Below are positions 36,701 through 44,389 of a DNA stretch of 64,000 nucleotides, piece by piece. Origin of the DNA: Cognatundibacterium squillarum (GTDB lineage Bacteria; Pseudomonadota; Gammaproteobacteria; Burkholderiales; Burkholderiaceae_D); contig NZ_BMYU01000003.1 of the NCBI RefSeq assembly GCF_014652435.1, positions 248,001-312,000 of the forward strand, read 5' to 3'. Position 1 is the stretch's first letter. Every line of letters starts with the position of its first letter. The notes below the pieces were generated by a model, which was given only the letters and a program-made list of their open reading frames with translations, had not been told where the DNA came from and did no database searches. The position numbers and the translations under genes are program-made.

Positions 36701-36824
36701 GACCATAGATAGAACCAGTGGTGTTCGATTGCGCGTAGACAACTGATGATGCAGAAGCGGCGAACGCAAGCATTAATGCATGCGCAACCAGCTTCTTTTT
36801 GAGTACTAAACGATTTTTAGACAT
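33735..36824 (-). CDS. Oar-like TonB-dependent receptor with N-terminal carboxypeptidase-regulatory domain
   Basis: A 1029-residue outer-membrane protein. It has a signal peptide ([20 protein letters not shown]), then an Ig-like carboxypeptidase-regulatory/CNA-B domain at ~35-105 ([41 protein letters not shown]). The plug spans ~115-240 ([49 protein letters not shown]), followed by a long barrel ending [10 protein letters not shown]. This architecture matches the Oar/OmpA-related receptors found in peptide- and protein-degrading bacteria. The ATG follows AGGAACTCAC. The long AT-rich upstream region with repeated motifs suggests elaborate regulation. Substrate unknown; peptides are a reasonable guess given the peptidase-rich surroundings. 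Confidence 0.94.
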   Translation of the reverse strand: [1029 protein letters not shown]

Positions 36825-36908
36825 GTGAGTTCCTAAGTATCCAATTCAACATTGCAGCCAGAAGTACGAAGTATTTCGTCGTCTGGCAGCTTGTTTTTTG
36901 TGAGTCTG

Positions 36909-37062
36909 TTAACGTTCCGAAATCTTTTGCTCCGGTAACGTTGCTTCAGTACTTACTACACCTCGTTCAATATTTCCGGTTCGTTTGTTTTTGTGCGTTT
37001 GCACGATTTTGTTTTTTTACAGAAACAAACTTTTGTTTGCCCTGCAAATTAACGTTCCGAAA
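36909..37062. promoter_or_regulatory. Direct repeat TTAACGTTCCGAAA upstream of the Oar-like receptor
   Basis: The 14-mer occurs identically at 36909-36922 and 37049-37062, 140 bases apart, both upstream of the receptor's start; a related TAACGTT lies at about 36937. The AACGTT core resembles centres of LacI-family operators. Function is inferred. Confidence 0.45.
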
Positions 37063-37357
37063 AATATTACCCATCATGGAAACATTTCAACACATACAGT
37101 GTCAATGAAGGGATCTAACGAATTCCCTTAAATACAACACTTCAAATCGCTGCAAAAACGGGGCAAAAAATCAATGCTTCTATTTTGTGCAGAGCAATAT
37201 TTAATTCCACACGGCACTGGTTTTCTTGCATATATTTGGACAAATTAAAGAAATAGGCACAATTTCCGAATTTCATTCTTATTCGCGATCTGCTTTTCGA
37301 TGTTTGTATTCTTTTGCAAAAACACAACACCATATTAATATCTGCTTAACAGCACAG

Positions 37358-37399
37358 TTTTGGTGCAATGCCAGTTTGGGGTGTTGTTTTTTGGTGCAA
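37358..37399. promoter_or_regulatory. Phased pair of TTTTGGTGCAA boxes
   Basis: TTTTGGTGCAA occurs at 37358-37368 and 37389-37399, exactly 31 bases apart (about three helical turns), so both would face the same side of the DNA. No gene start lies close downstream on the plus strand. Confidence 0.3.
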
Positions 37400-37690
37400 A
37401 ACGATCGGCGCAATTATTTTTATTTGTTTTTTAATATGATGGCAAATAAGTCATCTCCGGTAATACAGTGCAAATGTTAAAAAAACAAACGCCCTGAAAT
37501 TTCAAATGTGGCAAGCAAGATCGGTAAATGCATATCTTCAGAGGATCAGCAGGCATATTCACGGAAATGCCGCCAAAAAATTTATATTTCCGCAACTACC
37601 TTCCACAGCAGATTGGCATGCCGGTATTTCCTGAGGTTCGACGAGAGCACACGCATGTACCTGACCACATGATTCACTGTGCAATCTTCG

Positions 37691-37780
37691 TCATTTAAGG
37701 AAAACGGAAGTCCGGACTTTCTGCCGTGGAGCGGCTGGTTGCTATGCTAAATGCCGCATTTGAGGCATTTTCGGGCAGTT
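37691..37780 (+). repeat. Dispersed intergenic repeat, copy B
   Basis: GGAAGTCCGGACTTTCTGCC, then GCTATGCTAAATGCCGCATT and GAGGCATTTTCGGGC. It aligns with copies A, C, D and E. The palindrome AAGTCCGGACTT is complete here. Confidence 0.75.
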
Positions 37781-37971
37781 CAGGGCGTCTTCGGGGCATG
37801 GGGACTCCGCGATGGGAGATGCGCAGCGTGCCTTGCCGGGAGCAGGCAAAACATACGACATGAAGGAAAAACGGGCTGGCAAGTCAGGTGTCCGGGTGAC
37901 GGCAGTCAGCCGCTGCAAAACACGGGGAAGACTGGAATATCAGATCGAACCGGTAAGCTTATTAATGACGA

Positions 37972-38012
37972 TAAAAAAACACCGCGATCTTTTCAGACAG
38001 CGGTGTTTTTCA
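37972..38012 (-). terminator. Rho-independent terminator of the cytochrome c gene
   Basis: On the minus strand AAACACCGC and GCGGTGTTT pair around a 14-base loop, followed by TTTTTTATCG. Confidence 0.85.
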
Positions 38013-38051
38013 GGAGACTGACCGGCAACTACGCTGCCGGTGCAGTGATGT

Positions 38052-38588
38052 TTATTTTGCAGCTTCTTCAGCCGGTGCTTCTTTCACTTCCGGTTCTTTG
38101 AATTTTGCACCACCGGCATTGGCCAGATGCACAACGGCGCGCGCCACTTCCACATCGCTGAGGTCTGCATTGCCGCCTTTGGCCGGCATCGCGCGGATAC
38201 CTTTGATCGCGTGCTCGAGCACAGTGTCGTAGCCTTGCGCGATACGGGCAGCCCACGCGCCGGCATCACCGAACTTCGGCGCACCGGCTGCACCGGTGTC
38301 GTGACAGGCAGAGCAAACCATTTTGTAGACGGCATCACCGGCCATCAGCACTTTCGGACCGCTGGCATCTTTGAAGGTATAGCCTTCATCCGCCACCGGC
38401 TGAATACGGGATGCCACAGCTTCCGGTGATAAAGCATTTGAACCGGCCGGTTCTTTTTTACCGTTTGAGACAAACTGCACCAGCAGCATGATGGCGATGA
38501 TGGGAACCAGAAATCCGGCAAGCACAGCGACTATCAGTTGTTTCGGGGTTTTGATCACGGATTCGTGTTGGTCGTGCGCGTCGCTCAT
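38052..38588 (-). CDS. Membrane-anchored mono-heme cytochrome c (c5-like)
   Basis: A 178-residue electron-transfer protein. It has a short cytoplasmic N-terminus and one membrane helix at ~18-40 (LIVAVLAGFLVPIIAIMLLVQFV) acting as an uncleaved anchor. A linker is followed by one class I cytochrome c domain with the heme motif Cys92-Ser-Ala-Cys-His96 and a candidate axial Met in RAMPAKGG. The C-terminal tail is Lys/Glu/Ala/Pro-rich (KEPEVKEAPAEEAAK). The ATG follows GAGGAATTT. It is monocistronic with its own terminator. Likely a periplasm-facing electron carrier between respiratory complexes; the exact partner cannot be inferred. Confidence 0.94.
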   Translation of the reverse strand: MSDAHDQHESVIKTPKQLIVAVLAGFLVPIIAIMLLVQFVSNGKKEPAGSNALSPEAVASRIQPVADEGYTFKDASGPKVLMAGDAVYKMVCSACHDTGAAGAPKFGDAGAWAARIAQGYDTVLEHAIKGIRAMPAKGGNADLSDVEVARAVVHLANAGGAKFKEPEVKEAPAEEAAK

Positions 38589-38798
38589 AAATTCCTCATC
38601 AGATAATTTGAATTAAACAGTCAGATTGTTCTCATTCTCGGGCAGCTTTCACAAGCTGCAGGGTGGCGATTGATTATAGAACTAATAAAATTCAATGGGA
38701 ATGTGAGCGAATCTGAGCTGAAACAAGAAAGCTTCACTTTGTCTGGACGAAAAGAAAATTTCTTTAGCCGGATGGCATCGGTCAAAACGAATTTCGGG

Positions 38799-38804
38799 TA
38801 GAAT
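38799..38804 (+). promoter_or_regulatory. Candidate -10 element of the tRNA-Arg promoter
   Basis: TAGAAT lies 20 bases before the tRNA 5' end, the usual distance for a processed or short-leader tRNA. No good -35 box is visible at the expected spacing. Confidence 0.35.
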
Positions 38805-38823
38805 ACTGCGCTTGTTCTGCCGC

Positions 38824-38900
38824 GCGCCAGTAGCTCAGTTGGATAGAGTACAGCCCTCCGAAGGCTGGGGTCGCACGTTCGATTCGTGTCTGGCGCGCCA
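38824..38900 (+). tRNA. tRNA-Arg (anticodon CCG)
   Basis: A complete 77-base cloverleaf: acceptor arms GCGCCAG/CTGGCGC, D-arm GCTCAGTTGGATAGAGT, anticodon arm CAGCC-CTCCGAA-GGCTG giving anticodon CCG (reads CGG), T-arm GCACG-TTCGATT-CGTGT, discriminator G, and CCA encoded at the 3' end. No other tRNA or integrated element is attached to it. Confidence 0.97.
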
Positions 38901-39121
38901 CACTTTCCCTCCTGCTGTAATTCTCTGCTGATCTCTTCTATTCCCTGTCTGCCTATTGCACGATCACCACAGTCGTCGCCGGTTCTCCCGCTGAACGCTG
39001 CTTTCCAATGTCAACAATTGTCTCCGCTGCACGGAATCAGGTCCGTCCGTCTGGAAGCACAGGCGGGTTTGTCACTAAAATGACATGAAGTCACCCTAAA
39101 ATCTGGCAAACTTTTTTCAAC

Positions 39122-39173
39122 GGAGCATGTTCTCAGCTCCGCCGGTACAGGCAAGGATCTGCCTGCACACCGG
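39122..39173 (+). promoter_or_regulatory. Two tandem hairpins in the leader of the solute-binding protein gene
   Basis: GGAGC-N9-GCTCC (39122-39140) and CCGGT-a-CAGGCA-aggatc-TGCCTG-cac-ACCGG (39142-39173) are adjacent, ending 17 bases before the ATG at 39191. No Shine-Dalgarno is seen in the remaining leader. Confidence 0.4.
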
Positions 39174-39190
39174 TCAGCTCAGTTACCCAT

Positions 39191-39949
39191 ATGAGTACAC
39201 GGCGTTTTTTGTTGCATCTGATCGGCGGATTCCTGTTCACAGGCAGTTTACTGCCTGCTCTGGCGCAACCGGTGCAATTGCAGCTGGTCAGCGAAAATCT
39301 GCCGCCGCTGAATTATGAAGAAAATGGCGTAGCGCAGGGCTATACCGTAGAAGTGGTGCACGCACTGATGAAACAGGCAGGGCTGAACACGCCAATACAG
39401 TTTTTTCCGTGGGCACGTGCCTATCAGCAGGCTTTAAACCAGCCGAATACGCTGATTTTTTCTATTGTCAGAAATCCTGAACGCGAAGATTTATTTGAGT
39501 GGATAGGTCCGGTTTCACCGCGTCTGATTTATGTCTACAAACTGAAAAGCCGCAGCGATATCGTGGTCCGGTCGCTGGCCGATTGCAGTCGCTACCGGAT
39601 CGGCGCAGTACGGGAAATGGCTTCCACCAAAGCCTTTGTCAGAGACGCTGCCGTGCCGGAAGCGCAAATGGAACTGGCGCCCAGCGTGGAATCGAATTTC
39701 CGGAAATTCCTGATGGGCAGAGCCGACCTGATTATTTCTCAGGACTGGAGTGCCGCATTTATGATGAAGGCGCTGGAAAGATCACCTGACGAACTGGAGC
39801 CCGTCCTGTTGCTGGAACAAAATGCCCAGTACTATCTGGCACTGAATAAGCAAAGTGATCCGGCCCTGCTGCTGAAGTTACGCCAGGCTTTCGACAAGGT
39901 TCAGCAATCCGGCCAGATGGAAAAATTACGCAATAAATACATGCGCTGA
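39191..39949 (+). CDS. Orphan periplasmic solute-binding protein (SBP_bac_3-like)
   Basis: A 252-residue exported protein with signal peptide (RRFLLHLIGGFLFTGSLLPALA). It has the two-lobed fold of amino-acid-type binding proteins: VQLQLVSENLPPLNYEENGVAQGYTVEVVHAL at the start, IVRNPEREDLFEWIGPV in the first lobe and FRKFLMGRADLIISQDWSAAF in the second, ending LRNKYMR. No ABC permease or ATPase is adjacent, so it may serve a distant transporter or act as a sensor component. The ATG at 39191 starts a good signal peptide but has no ribosome-binding site; two hairpins sit just upstream. A similar orphan protein is encoded at 52739. Confidence 0.87.
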   Translation: MSTRRFLLHLIGGFLFTGSLLPALAQPVQLQLVSENLPPLNYEENGVAQGYTVEVVHALMKQAGLNTPIQFFPWARAYQQALNQPNTLIFSIVRNPEREDLFEWIGPVSPRLIYVYKLKSRSDIVVRSLADCSRYRIGAVREMASTKAFVRDAAVPEAQMELAPSVESNFRKFLMGRADLIISQDWSAAFMMKALERSPDELEPVLLLEQNAQYYLALNKQSDPALLLKLRQAFDKVQQSGQMEKLRNKYMR

Positions 39950-39964
39950 CCAGACCCGGTCTGC

Positions 39965-41032
39965 CTAAAACAAAGGCATCTGCCCTTGCGGCAATTTATC
40001 CTGCAAACGCAGTCCCAGACCAATCAGGCGTACCGGACGGTGGCGACGGGCAAAGCCGGTTTGCAGTAATTCCTGATACTGCTGCAAATCCGGCGCACTG
40101 CCCACGCATTCGACAGTCGTTATTTTGAAATCCGAAAAGCGCAGCTTGATGTAAAGCTTATGCACATGCGGCAAGGCCTGACAACGTTCCGCACGTGCGA
40201 TCAGCGCTTCGTACAGCACCGGTAATTCCTGCAGGCAGCTGGCGACATCCGGCAAATCTTCCGCATAGGTTTCTTCCACACTCACCGATTTACGTTCGCT
40301 GTCCGGCTCCACGGCACGCTCGTCCTGACCGCGCGACAGTAAATACAGACTGCGCCCCATTTTGCCGAATTGCTGCAACAACTCCGGCAGACTGCGGGTG
40401 CGTAAATCGGCGCAGGTGCGGATGCCGAGCTGATGCAGGCGTGCCGCAGTGACTTTGCCGACACCGAACAGGCGTTCCACCGGCAAATCCGCCACAAATG
40501 CATCGACCTGCGCCGGCAAAATCACAAACATGCCGTCGGGCTTTTGCCAGTCGCTGGCGATTTTGGCGAGAAACTTATTCGGCGCAACGCCGGCAGACAC
40601 CGTCACGCCCACTTCATCCCTTACCCGCTGCCGGATTTCCTGCGCAATGCGGGTGGCACTGCCCTGCAAACGTTCGCAGGCGCTGACATCCAGATAGGCT
40701 TCATCCAGTGATAAGGGTTCCACCAGCGCGGTGTAATCGCGGTAGATCGCCATAATCTGACGCGATACCGCGCGGTATTTTTCCATGGCAGGCGGCAGGA
40801 TCAGTAAATCCGGACAGCGCCGCACCGCCTGCGACATCGGCATCGCTGAACGGATGCCAAAGGCACGTGCTTCGTAATTGCAGGTTGCCACCACACCGCG
40901 CTGATCCGGTTTGCCACCGATCGCCAGCGGACGACCGCGTAATGCGGGATCGTCGCGCATTTCAACCGATGCATAGAAACAATCGCAGTCGCAGTGGATA
41001 ATCTTTTTCAACGCAGGCTTTCGGGTTGCCAT
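39965..41032 (-). CDS. dinB: DNA polymerase IV (Y-family translesion polymerase)
   Basis: An error-prone Y-family polymerase, 355 residues. Catalytic acidic residues: Asp15 in IIHCDCDCFYASVE, and Asp110-Glu111 in PLSLDEAYLDVS. The steric-gate Tyr, NYEARAFGIRSAM, SAGVAPNKFLAKIASDWQKP and the little-finger domain are present. It ends GLRLQDKLPQGQMPLF, a beta-clamp-binding tail (QMPLF), as expected for Pol IV. The ATG at 41032 is chosen because a perfect LexA box lies immediately upstream at 41041-41056; an in-frame ATG at 41068 would place that box inside the gene. No Shine-Dalgarno is visible. Confidence 0.95.
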   Translation of the reverse strand: MATRKPALKKIIHCDCDCFYASVEMRDDPALRGRPLAIGGKPDQRGVVATCNYEARAFGIRSAMPMSQAVRRCPDLLILPPAMEKYRAVSRQIMAIYRDYTALVEPLSLDEAYLDVSACERLQGSATRIAQEIRQRVRDEVGVTVSAGVAPNKFLAKIASDWQKPDGMFVILPAQVDAFVADLPVERLFGVGKVTAARLHQLGIRTCADLRTRSLPELLQQFGKMGRSLYLLSRGQDERAVEPDSERKSVSVEETYAEDLPDVASCLQELPVLYEALIARAERCQALPHVHKLYIKLRFSDFKITTVECVGSAPDLQQYQELLQTGFARRHRPVRLIGLGLRLQDKLPQGQMPLF

Positions 41033-41038
41033 CGGCAA

Positions 41039-41058
41039 AACTGTGTATTTATACAGTA
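41039..41058 (-). promoter_or_regulatory. LexA (SOS) box of dinB
   Basis: On the minus strand the site reads TACTGTATAAATACACAGTT. It contains the exact CTGT-N8-ACAG core of the proteobacterial LexA consensus and sits seven bases before the chosen dinB start, implying SOS induction. Confidence 0.9.
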
Positions 41059-41200
41059 TTTTATGCAAAAACCATGGTCAGCGGCAATGCGCAACAGCAG
41101 ATCCGTCAGGCAAACTCTTCCGGCTTGTGGCACTATGATTAACGAAAACGGCACAAACTGAAATGACCGTCCCAATTTCCCTGCCAGAAAAGGAACTTTG

Positions 41201-41665
41201 ATGAAAAAACGTCACTTTTTAGCGGCTGTTACCAGCCTTGGTTTATTACTCGCTTCCGGCTTCAGTCAGGCCGCCGATAAACCGTATGATGAAACGGCCG
41301 ATGCGCCGGCAGCCGTTGCACAGGCACGCAAACAGGCAGCAGCAGAACGTAAAAATGTGCTGGTGATTTTCGGTGCGAACTGGTGCAAGGATTGCCTGGA
41401 ACTGGATAAATCCATGCATGGCAAAAGTGCTGAACTGATCAGCAAAAAATTCGTGCTGGTGAAAGTGGATGTCGGTCAGTTCGATAAAAACAAAGATCTG
41501 GCTGAAGCCTACGGCAATCCGATCAAAAAAGGTATTCCGGCAGCTGTGGTACTGAAACCGGACAACACCGTGCTGTTTGCTTCCAAAGGCGGTGAATTGT
41601 CGAACGCACGCCGTATGAGCGAACAAGGTGTGTACGACTTCTTTAATCAGATCGTCAGCCAGTAA
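41201..41665 (+). CDS. Exported thioredoxin-fold protein
   Basis: A 154-residue periplasmic thioredoxin-like protein with signal peptide (LAAVTSLGLLLASGFSQAA). The active site is Cys62-Lys-Asp-Cys65 (GANWCKDCLELDKSM), close to the thioredoxin_7/DsbD-gamma type. The cis-proline region reads KKGIPAAVVLKPDN. The ATG at 41201 follows AGGAACTTTG. It could reduce or shuffle disulfides in envelope proteins; no Dsb partner is adjacent. Its stop codon is directly next to the stop codon of the convergent AraC gene, with no base between. Confidence 0.92.
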   Translation: MKKRHFLAAVTSLGLLLASGFSQAADKPYDETADAPAAVAQARKQAAAERKNVLVIFGANWCKDCLELDKSMHGKSAELISKKFVLVKVDVGQFDKNKDLAEAYGNPIKKGIPAAVVLKPDNTVLFASKGGELSNARRMSEQGVYDFFNQIVSQ

Positions 41666-42676
41666 TCAGTTCGCCGCAGCCGCCGCCTGACGGCGGCGGT
41701 ATTGTGCCGGGCTGAGCCCGTGTACACGCTGAAAAGCGCGGCGGAAGCTGCGCTCGTCCGCATAGCCGAGCCGCTCTGCCAGCAGCTCACTGCTTTCTCC
41801 GGCCAGCAATGCGGCGCGGGCCTTCTGCATTCTCAGTTGCTCCGTCTGCACTGCAAAGCGCACGCCTTCACGCGCTAAAGCACGGTGAAATGCACGCTCA
41901 CTCATGTGCACGGACTCTGCTGCCGCTGCCGCAGTCATCCCATCCCAGTGCTCACTGCTGATACGCTGCAACAGCGTCGGCTTTTGTACGCTGTCCAGTT
42001 CCCGTATCGCCATTTCACAGCGCTGCTTCGCCTGTGCAGCAGGTGCCGGCGCATTTTTCCGGATTTCCTGTGCGGCAATGCCGGCCGGTAGAACGATACG
42101 GTTTTCATCGGCACCGAAAACAATACGGCAGCCAAACAGCTGTTCCAGCGCCGATTGCTCACTCAGTCCGCGACAACGCAACTCCAGCCGCTGCGCAGTC
42201 ACTGCCGCACCGCCAAGCTGGCGTGCTGTCATCAGTGCTGTCGTCAGATGATCGAGCGCCAGAAAATCTTCCAGCTCCGGATCAGCGAACAAGGCTTCAG
42301 CACGGATGATCAGATGTTGTCCGCTGAGTCCGGCATGCAATCCGGTCATGGCACCGGCTACGCGCTGAAACTGCATTGCAAACTGCAGGGCTTCGCCCAG
42401 CGTTGCCTGCGCCAGCAAACCTTCGGCCAGATAACTCAGCTGCGGCAAAGCTTTCCTGCTGCCGGACCACAGCGCCAGCCCCCGTCCGTAGCGGGCTTGC
42501 AGCATAGTAAGCACTTCCCTCGCCTGCTGATAGCTGATACGTGCCGTACCGTTTCCGGAGTCCGCCGGTAACTGAAACTGCCAGCCCTGTTCACGCGACA
42601 AAGCCTGCAAGCCGGCAAAGGCATGCACGGGAAATACCGGATCACTGACAGAAAGCCACGGAGCAAGGCTGGGCAT
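41666..42676 (-). CDS. AraC family transcriptional regulator
   Basis: A 336-residue regulator. The N-terminal ~215 residues resemble the Arabinose_bd/OruR-type ligand-sensing domain (GLQALSREQGWQFQLPADSG, LAQATLGEALQFAMQFQRVAGAM). The C-terminal ~100 residues hold two helix-turn-helix units (TAAAAAESVHMSERAFHRALAREGVRF and SSELLAERLGYADERSFRRAFQRVHGLSPAQYRRR). It is divergent from the GMC oxidoreductase gene with 120 bases between starts, so it is the likely regulator of that gene. No ribosome-binding site is evident at the ATG. Confidence 0.92.
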   Translation of the reverse strand: MPSLAPWLSVSDPVFPVHAFAGLQALSREQGWQFQLPADSGNGTARISYQQAREVLTMLQARYGRGLALWSGSRKALPQLSYLAEGLLAQATLGEALQFAMQFQRVAGAMTGLHAGLSGQHLIIRAEALFADPELEDFLALDHLTTALMTARQLGGAAVTAQRLELRCRGLSEQSALEQLFGCRIVFGADENRIVLPAGIAAQEIRKNAPAPAAQAKQRCEMAIRELDSVQKPTLLQRISSEHWDGMTAAAAAESVHMSERAFHRALAREGVRFAVQTEQLRMQKARAALLAGESSELLAERLGYADERSFRRAFQRVHGLSPAQYRRRQAAAAAN

Positions 42677-42796
42677 GATGCTGAAATTGGCAGAAATTGT
42701 CCTGTTTTTGGCCGCATACGGCCGCTAAGATCAGACACTACACGCGAGACCGGCGCACAGCAAGCCGGCTGAAGGCAAACAGCAACAGGAGACAAA

Positions 42797-44389
42797 ATGG
42801 AAGTATGTGATTATCTGATCGTCGGCGGCGGTTCCGGCGGCTGTGCAGTGGCAGGCCGGCTGAGTGAAGATGCGGACAGCCGGGTCACCGTGCTGGAAGC
42901 CGGTGGCAACGGCAATAGCTGGATCGTGAATACGCCGGCTGCGGTCATCGGCATGCTGCCGACCCGCATCAATAACTGGGCATTTGAAACCGTACCGCAA
43001 GCCGGTCTGAACGGCAGACGCGGATATCAGCCGCGCGGCAAAATGCTGGGCGGCTCCTCCGGCCTGAACGCTATGGTGTATATCCGTGGTCATCGCTGGG
43101 ATTATGATCACTGGGCAGCGCTGGGGAATGAAGGCTGGTCGTTTGACGAGGTTCTGCCCTACTTCATCCGTTCCGAAAACAATCAGCGTCTGGGCGGGGC
43201 TTACCACGGGCAGTCCGGCCCGCTGCATGTCAGCGATCTGGTCAGCGATAACCCGTTCCAGCAGCATTTTGTGCAGGCAGCGCAGGAAGCCGGTTTTCCG
43301 CTGAATGACGATTTCAACGGTGCAGAGCAGGAAGGTCTGGGCGTGTATCAGGTCACGCAGTATCAGGGCCAGCGCTGGACTGCGGCGCATGCGTATCTGC
43401 GGCCGCATCTGCCACAACGCCGCAATCTGCGGGTGGAAACCGGCAGTACCGTCACCCGTATTCTGTTTGAAAACCAGCGCGCGACCGGTGTCGAATATCT
43501 GCAAAACGGTCAGCGCAAAATCCTGAAAGCACAGTGTGAAGTGATACTCGCTGCGGGTGCATTCCAGACCCCCCAATTACTGCAACTCTCAGGCATCGGT
43601 GACGCGACGCATCTGCAGGCTATGGGCATTCCGGTACAACAGCATTTACCGGGCGTGGGCGAAAACCTGCAGGATCATCCGGATTTCGTGTTCCAGTACC
43701 GTTCACGCAGTCTGGATTTACTCGGCATTTCTGCAGGTGGCACGGTCAGGCTGACCAAAGAAGCGCTGCGTTATCAGCGCGAACGGCGCGGTATGCTGAG
43801 TTCCAACGGCGCGGAATCCGGTGGCTTTCTGAAAACCGATCCGGCTTTGCCTGCACCCGACATCCAGCTGCACTTCGTGATTGCGATGCTGGATGACCAT
43901 GCGCGTAAGCTGCATACCGGTCACGGTTTCTCCTGCCATATGTGTCTGCTGCGTCCGAAAAGCCGTGGCAGCGTGCGCCTGCAAAGCAAAGATCCGCTGG
44001 CAGCGCCACTGATCGATCCGGCATTTCTGGCAGAAGAGGAGGATCTGGAAGCGATGGTCAAAGGTTTCCGGCTCACGCAAAAACTGATGCAGGCACCTTC
44101 ATTACGCATGTGGGCAGACAAAGATCTGCGCACTGCCAATGCTACGAGCGATGACGCTATCCGTGCTTTGCTGCGCGCGCATACCGACACCGTGTATCAC
44201 CCGGTCGGTAGTTGCCGTATGGGACGGGATGCAATGGCGGTAGTTGACCCGCAGTTACGGGTGCACGGCATCCAGGGCTTGCGGATTGCGGATGCTTCGG
44301 TGATGCCGACCCTGATCGGCGGCAACACCAATGCCCCGACCATGATGATCGGGGAAAAGCTGGCTGACTTACTGAAAACCGGTCACTGA
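42797..44389 (+). CDS. GMC family FAD-dependent oxidoreductase (choline/alcohol dehydrogenase type)
   Basis: A 530-residue flavoenzyme oxidising an alcohol to an aldehyde. The N-terminal ADP-binding motif is YLIVGGGSGGCAVAGRL with the acidic VLEAGG. GMC signature 1 is GKMLGGSSGLNAMVYIRGH and signature 2 is AAGAFQTPQLLQLSGIG. The catalytic base is near His468 (VYHPVGSCRMG) and the C-terminal Asn near 510-512 (GGNTNAPTMMIGE). The ATG at 42797 follows AGGAGACAAA. The divergent AraC gene is its likely regulator. Whether it is a choline dehydrogenase or a medium-chain alcohol dehydrogenase cannot be settled; no betaine-aldehyde dehydrogenase is nearby. It overlaps the convergent amidase gene by seven bases. 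Confidence 0.94.
   Translation: MEVCDYLIVGGGSGGCAVAGRLSEDADSRVTVLEAGGNGNSWIVNTPAAVIGMLPTRINNWAFETVPQAGLNGRRGYQPRGKMLGGSSGLNAMVYIRGHRWDYDHWAALGNEGWSFDEVLPYFIRSENNQRLGGAYHGQSGPLHVSDLVSDNPFQQHFVQAAQEAGFPLNDDFNGAEQEGLGVYQVTQYQGQRWTAAHAYLRPHLPQRRNLRVETGSTVTRILFENQRATGVEYLQNGQRKILKAQCEVILAAGAFQTPQLLQLSGIGDATHLQAMGIPVQQHLPGVGENLQDHPDFVFQYRSRSLDLLGISAGGTVRLTKEALRYQRERRGMLSSNGAESGGFLKTDPALPAPDIQLHFVIAMLDDHARKLHTGHGFSCHMCLLRPKSRGSVRLQSKDPLAAPLIDPAFLAEEEDLEAMVKGFRLTQKLMQAPSLRMWADKDLRTANATSDDAIRALLRAHTDTVYHPVGSCRMGRDAMAVVDPQLRVHGIQGLRIADASVMPTLIGGNTNAPTMMIGEKLADLLKTGH

Larger units (their letters stand above)
36825..37975. other. AT-rich gene-free region upstream of the Oar-like receptor
   Basis: Over 1.1 kb with no convincing coding sequence on either strand. 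Composition is clearly more AT-rich than neighbouring genes up to about 37660. It contains direct repeats of TTAACGTTCCGAAA, a pair of TTTTGGTGCAA boxes, the inverted repeat GTTTGTTTTTGT/ACAGAAACAAAC (36983-37030) and repeat copy B at 37691-37780. Confidence 0.65.

Noticed and set aside
37211-37232. Possible sigma-54 promoter (GGCAC...TGCA) in the gene desert
   Set aside because: The distance between the GG and GC elements is 13 bases instead of the strict 10, so it does not fit the -24/-12 consensus.
38824-39190. tRNA-Arg as an integration site for a mobile island
   Set aside because: No integrase, no duplicated tRNA 3' end and no phage-like genes downstream; the flanking genes are ordinary chromosomal ones.
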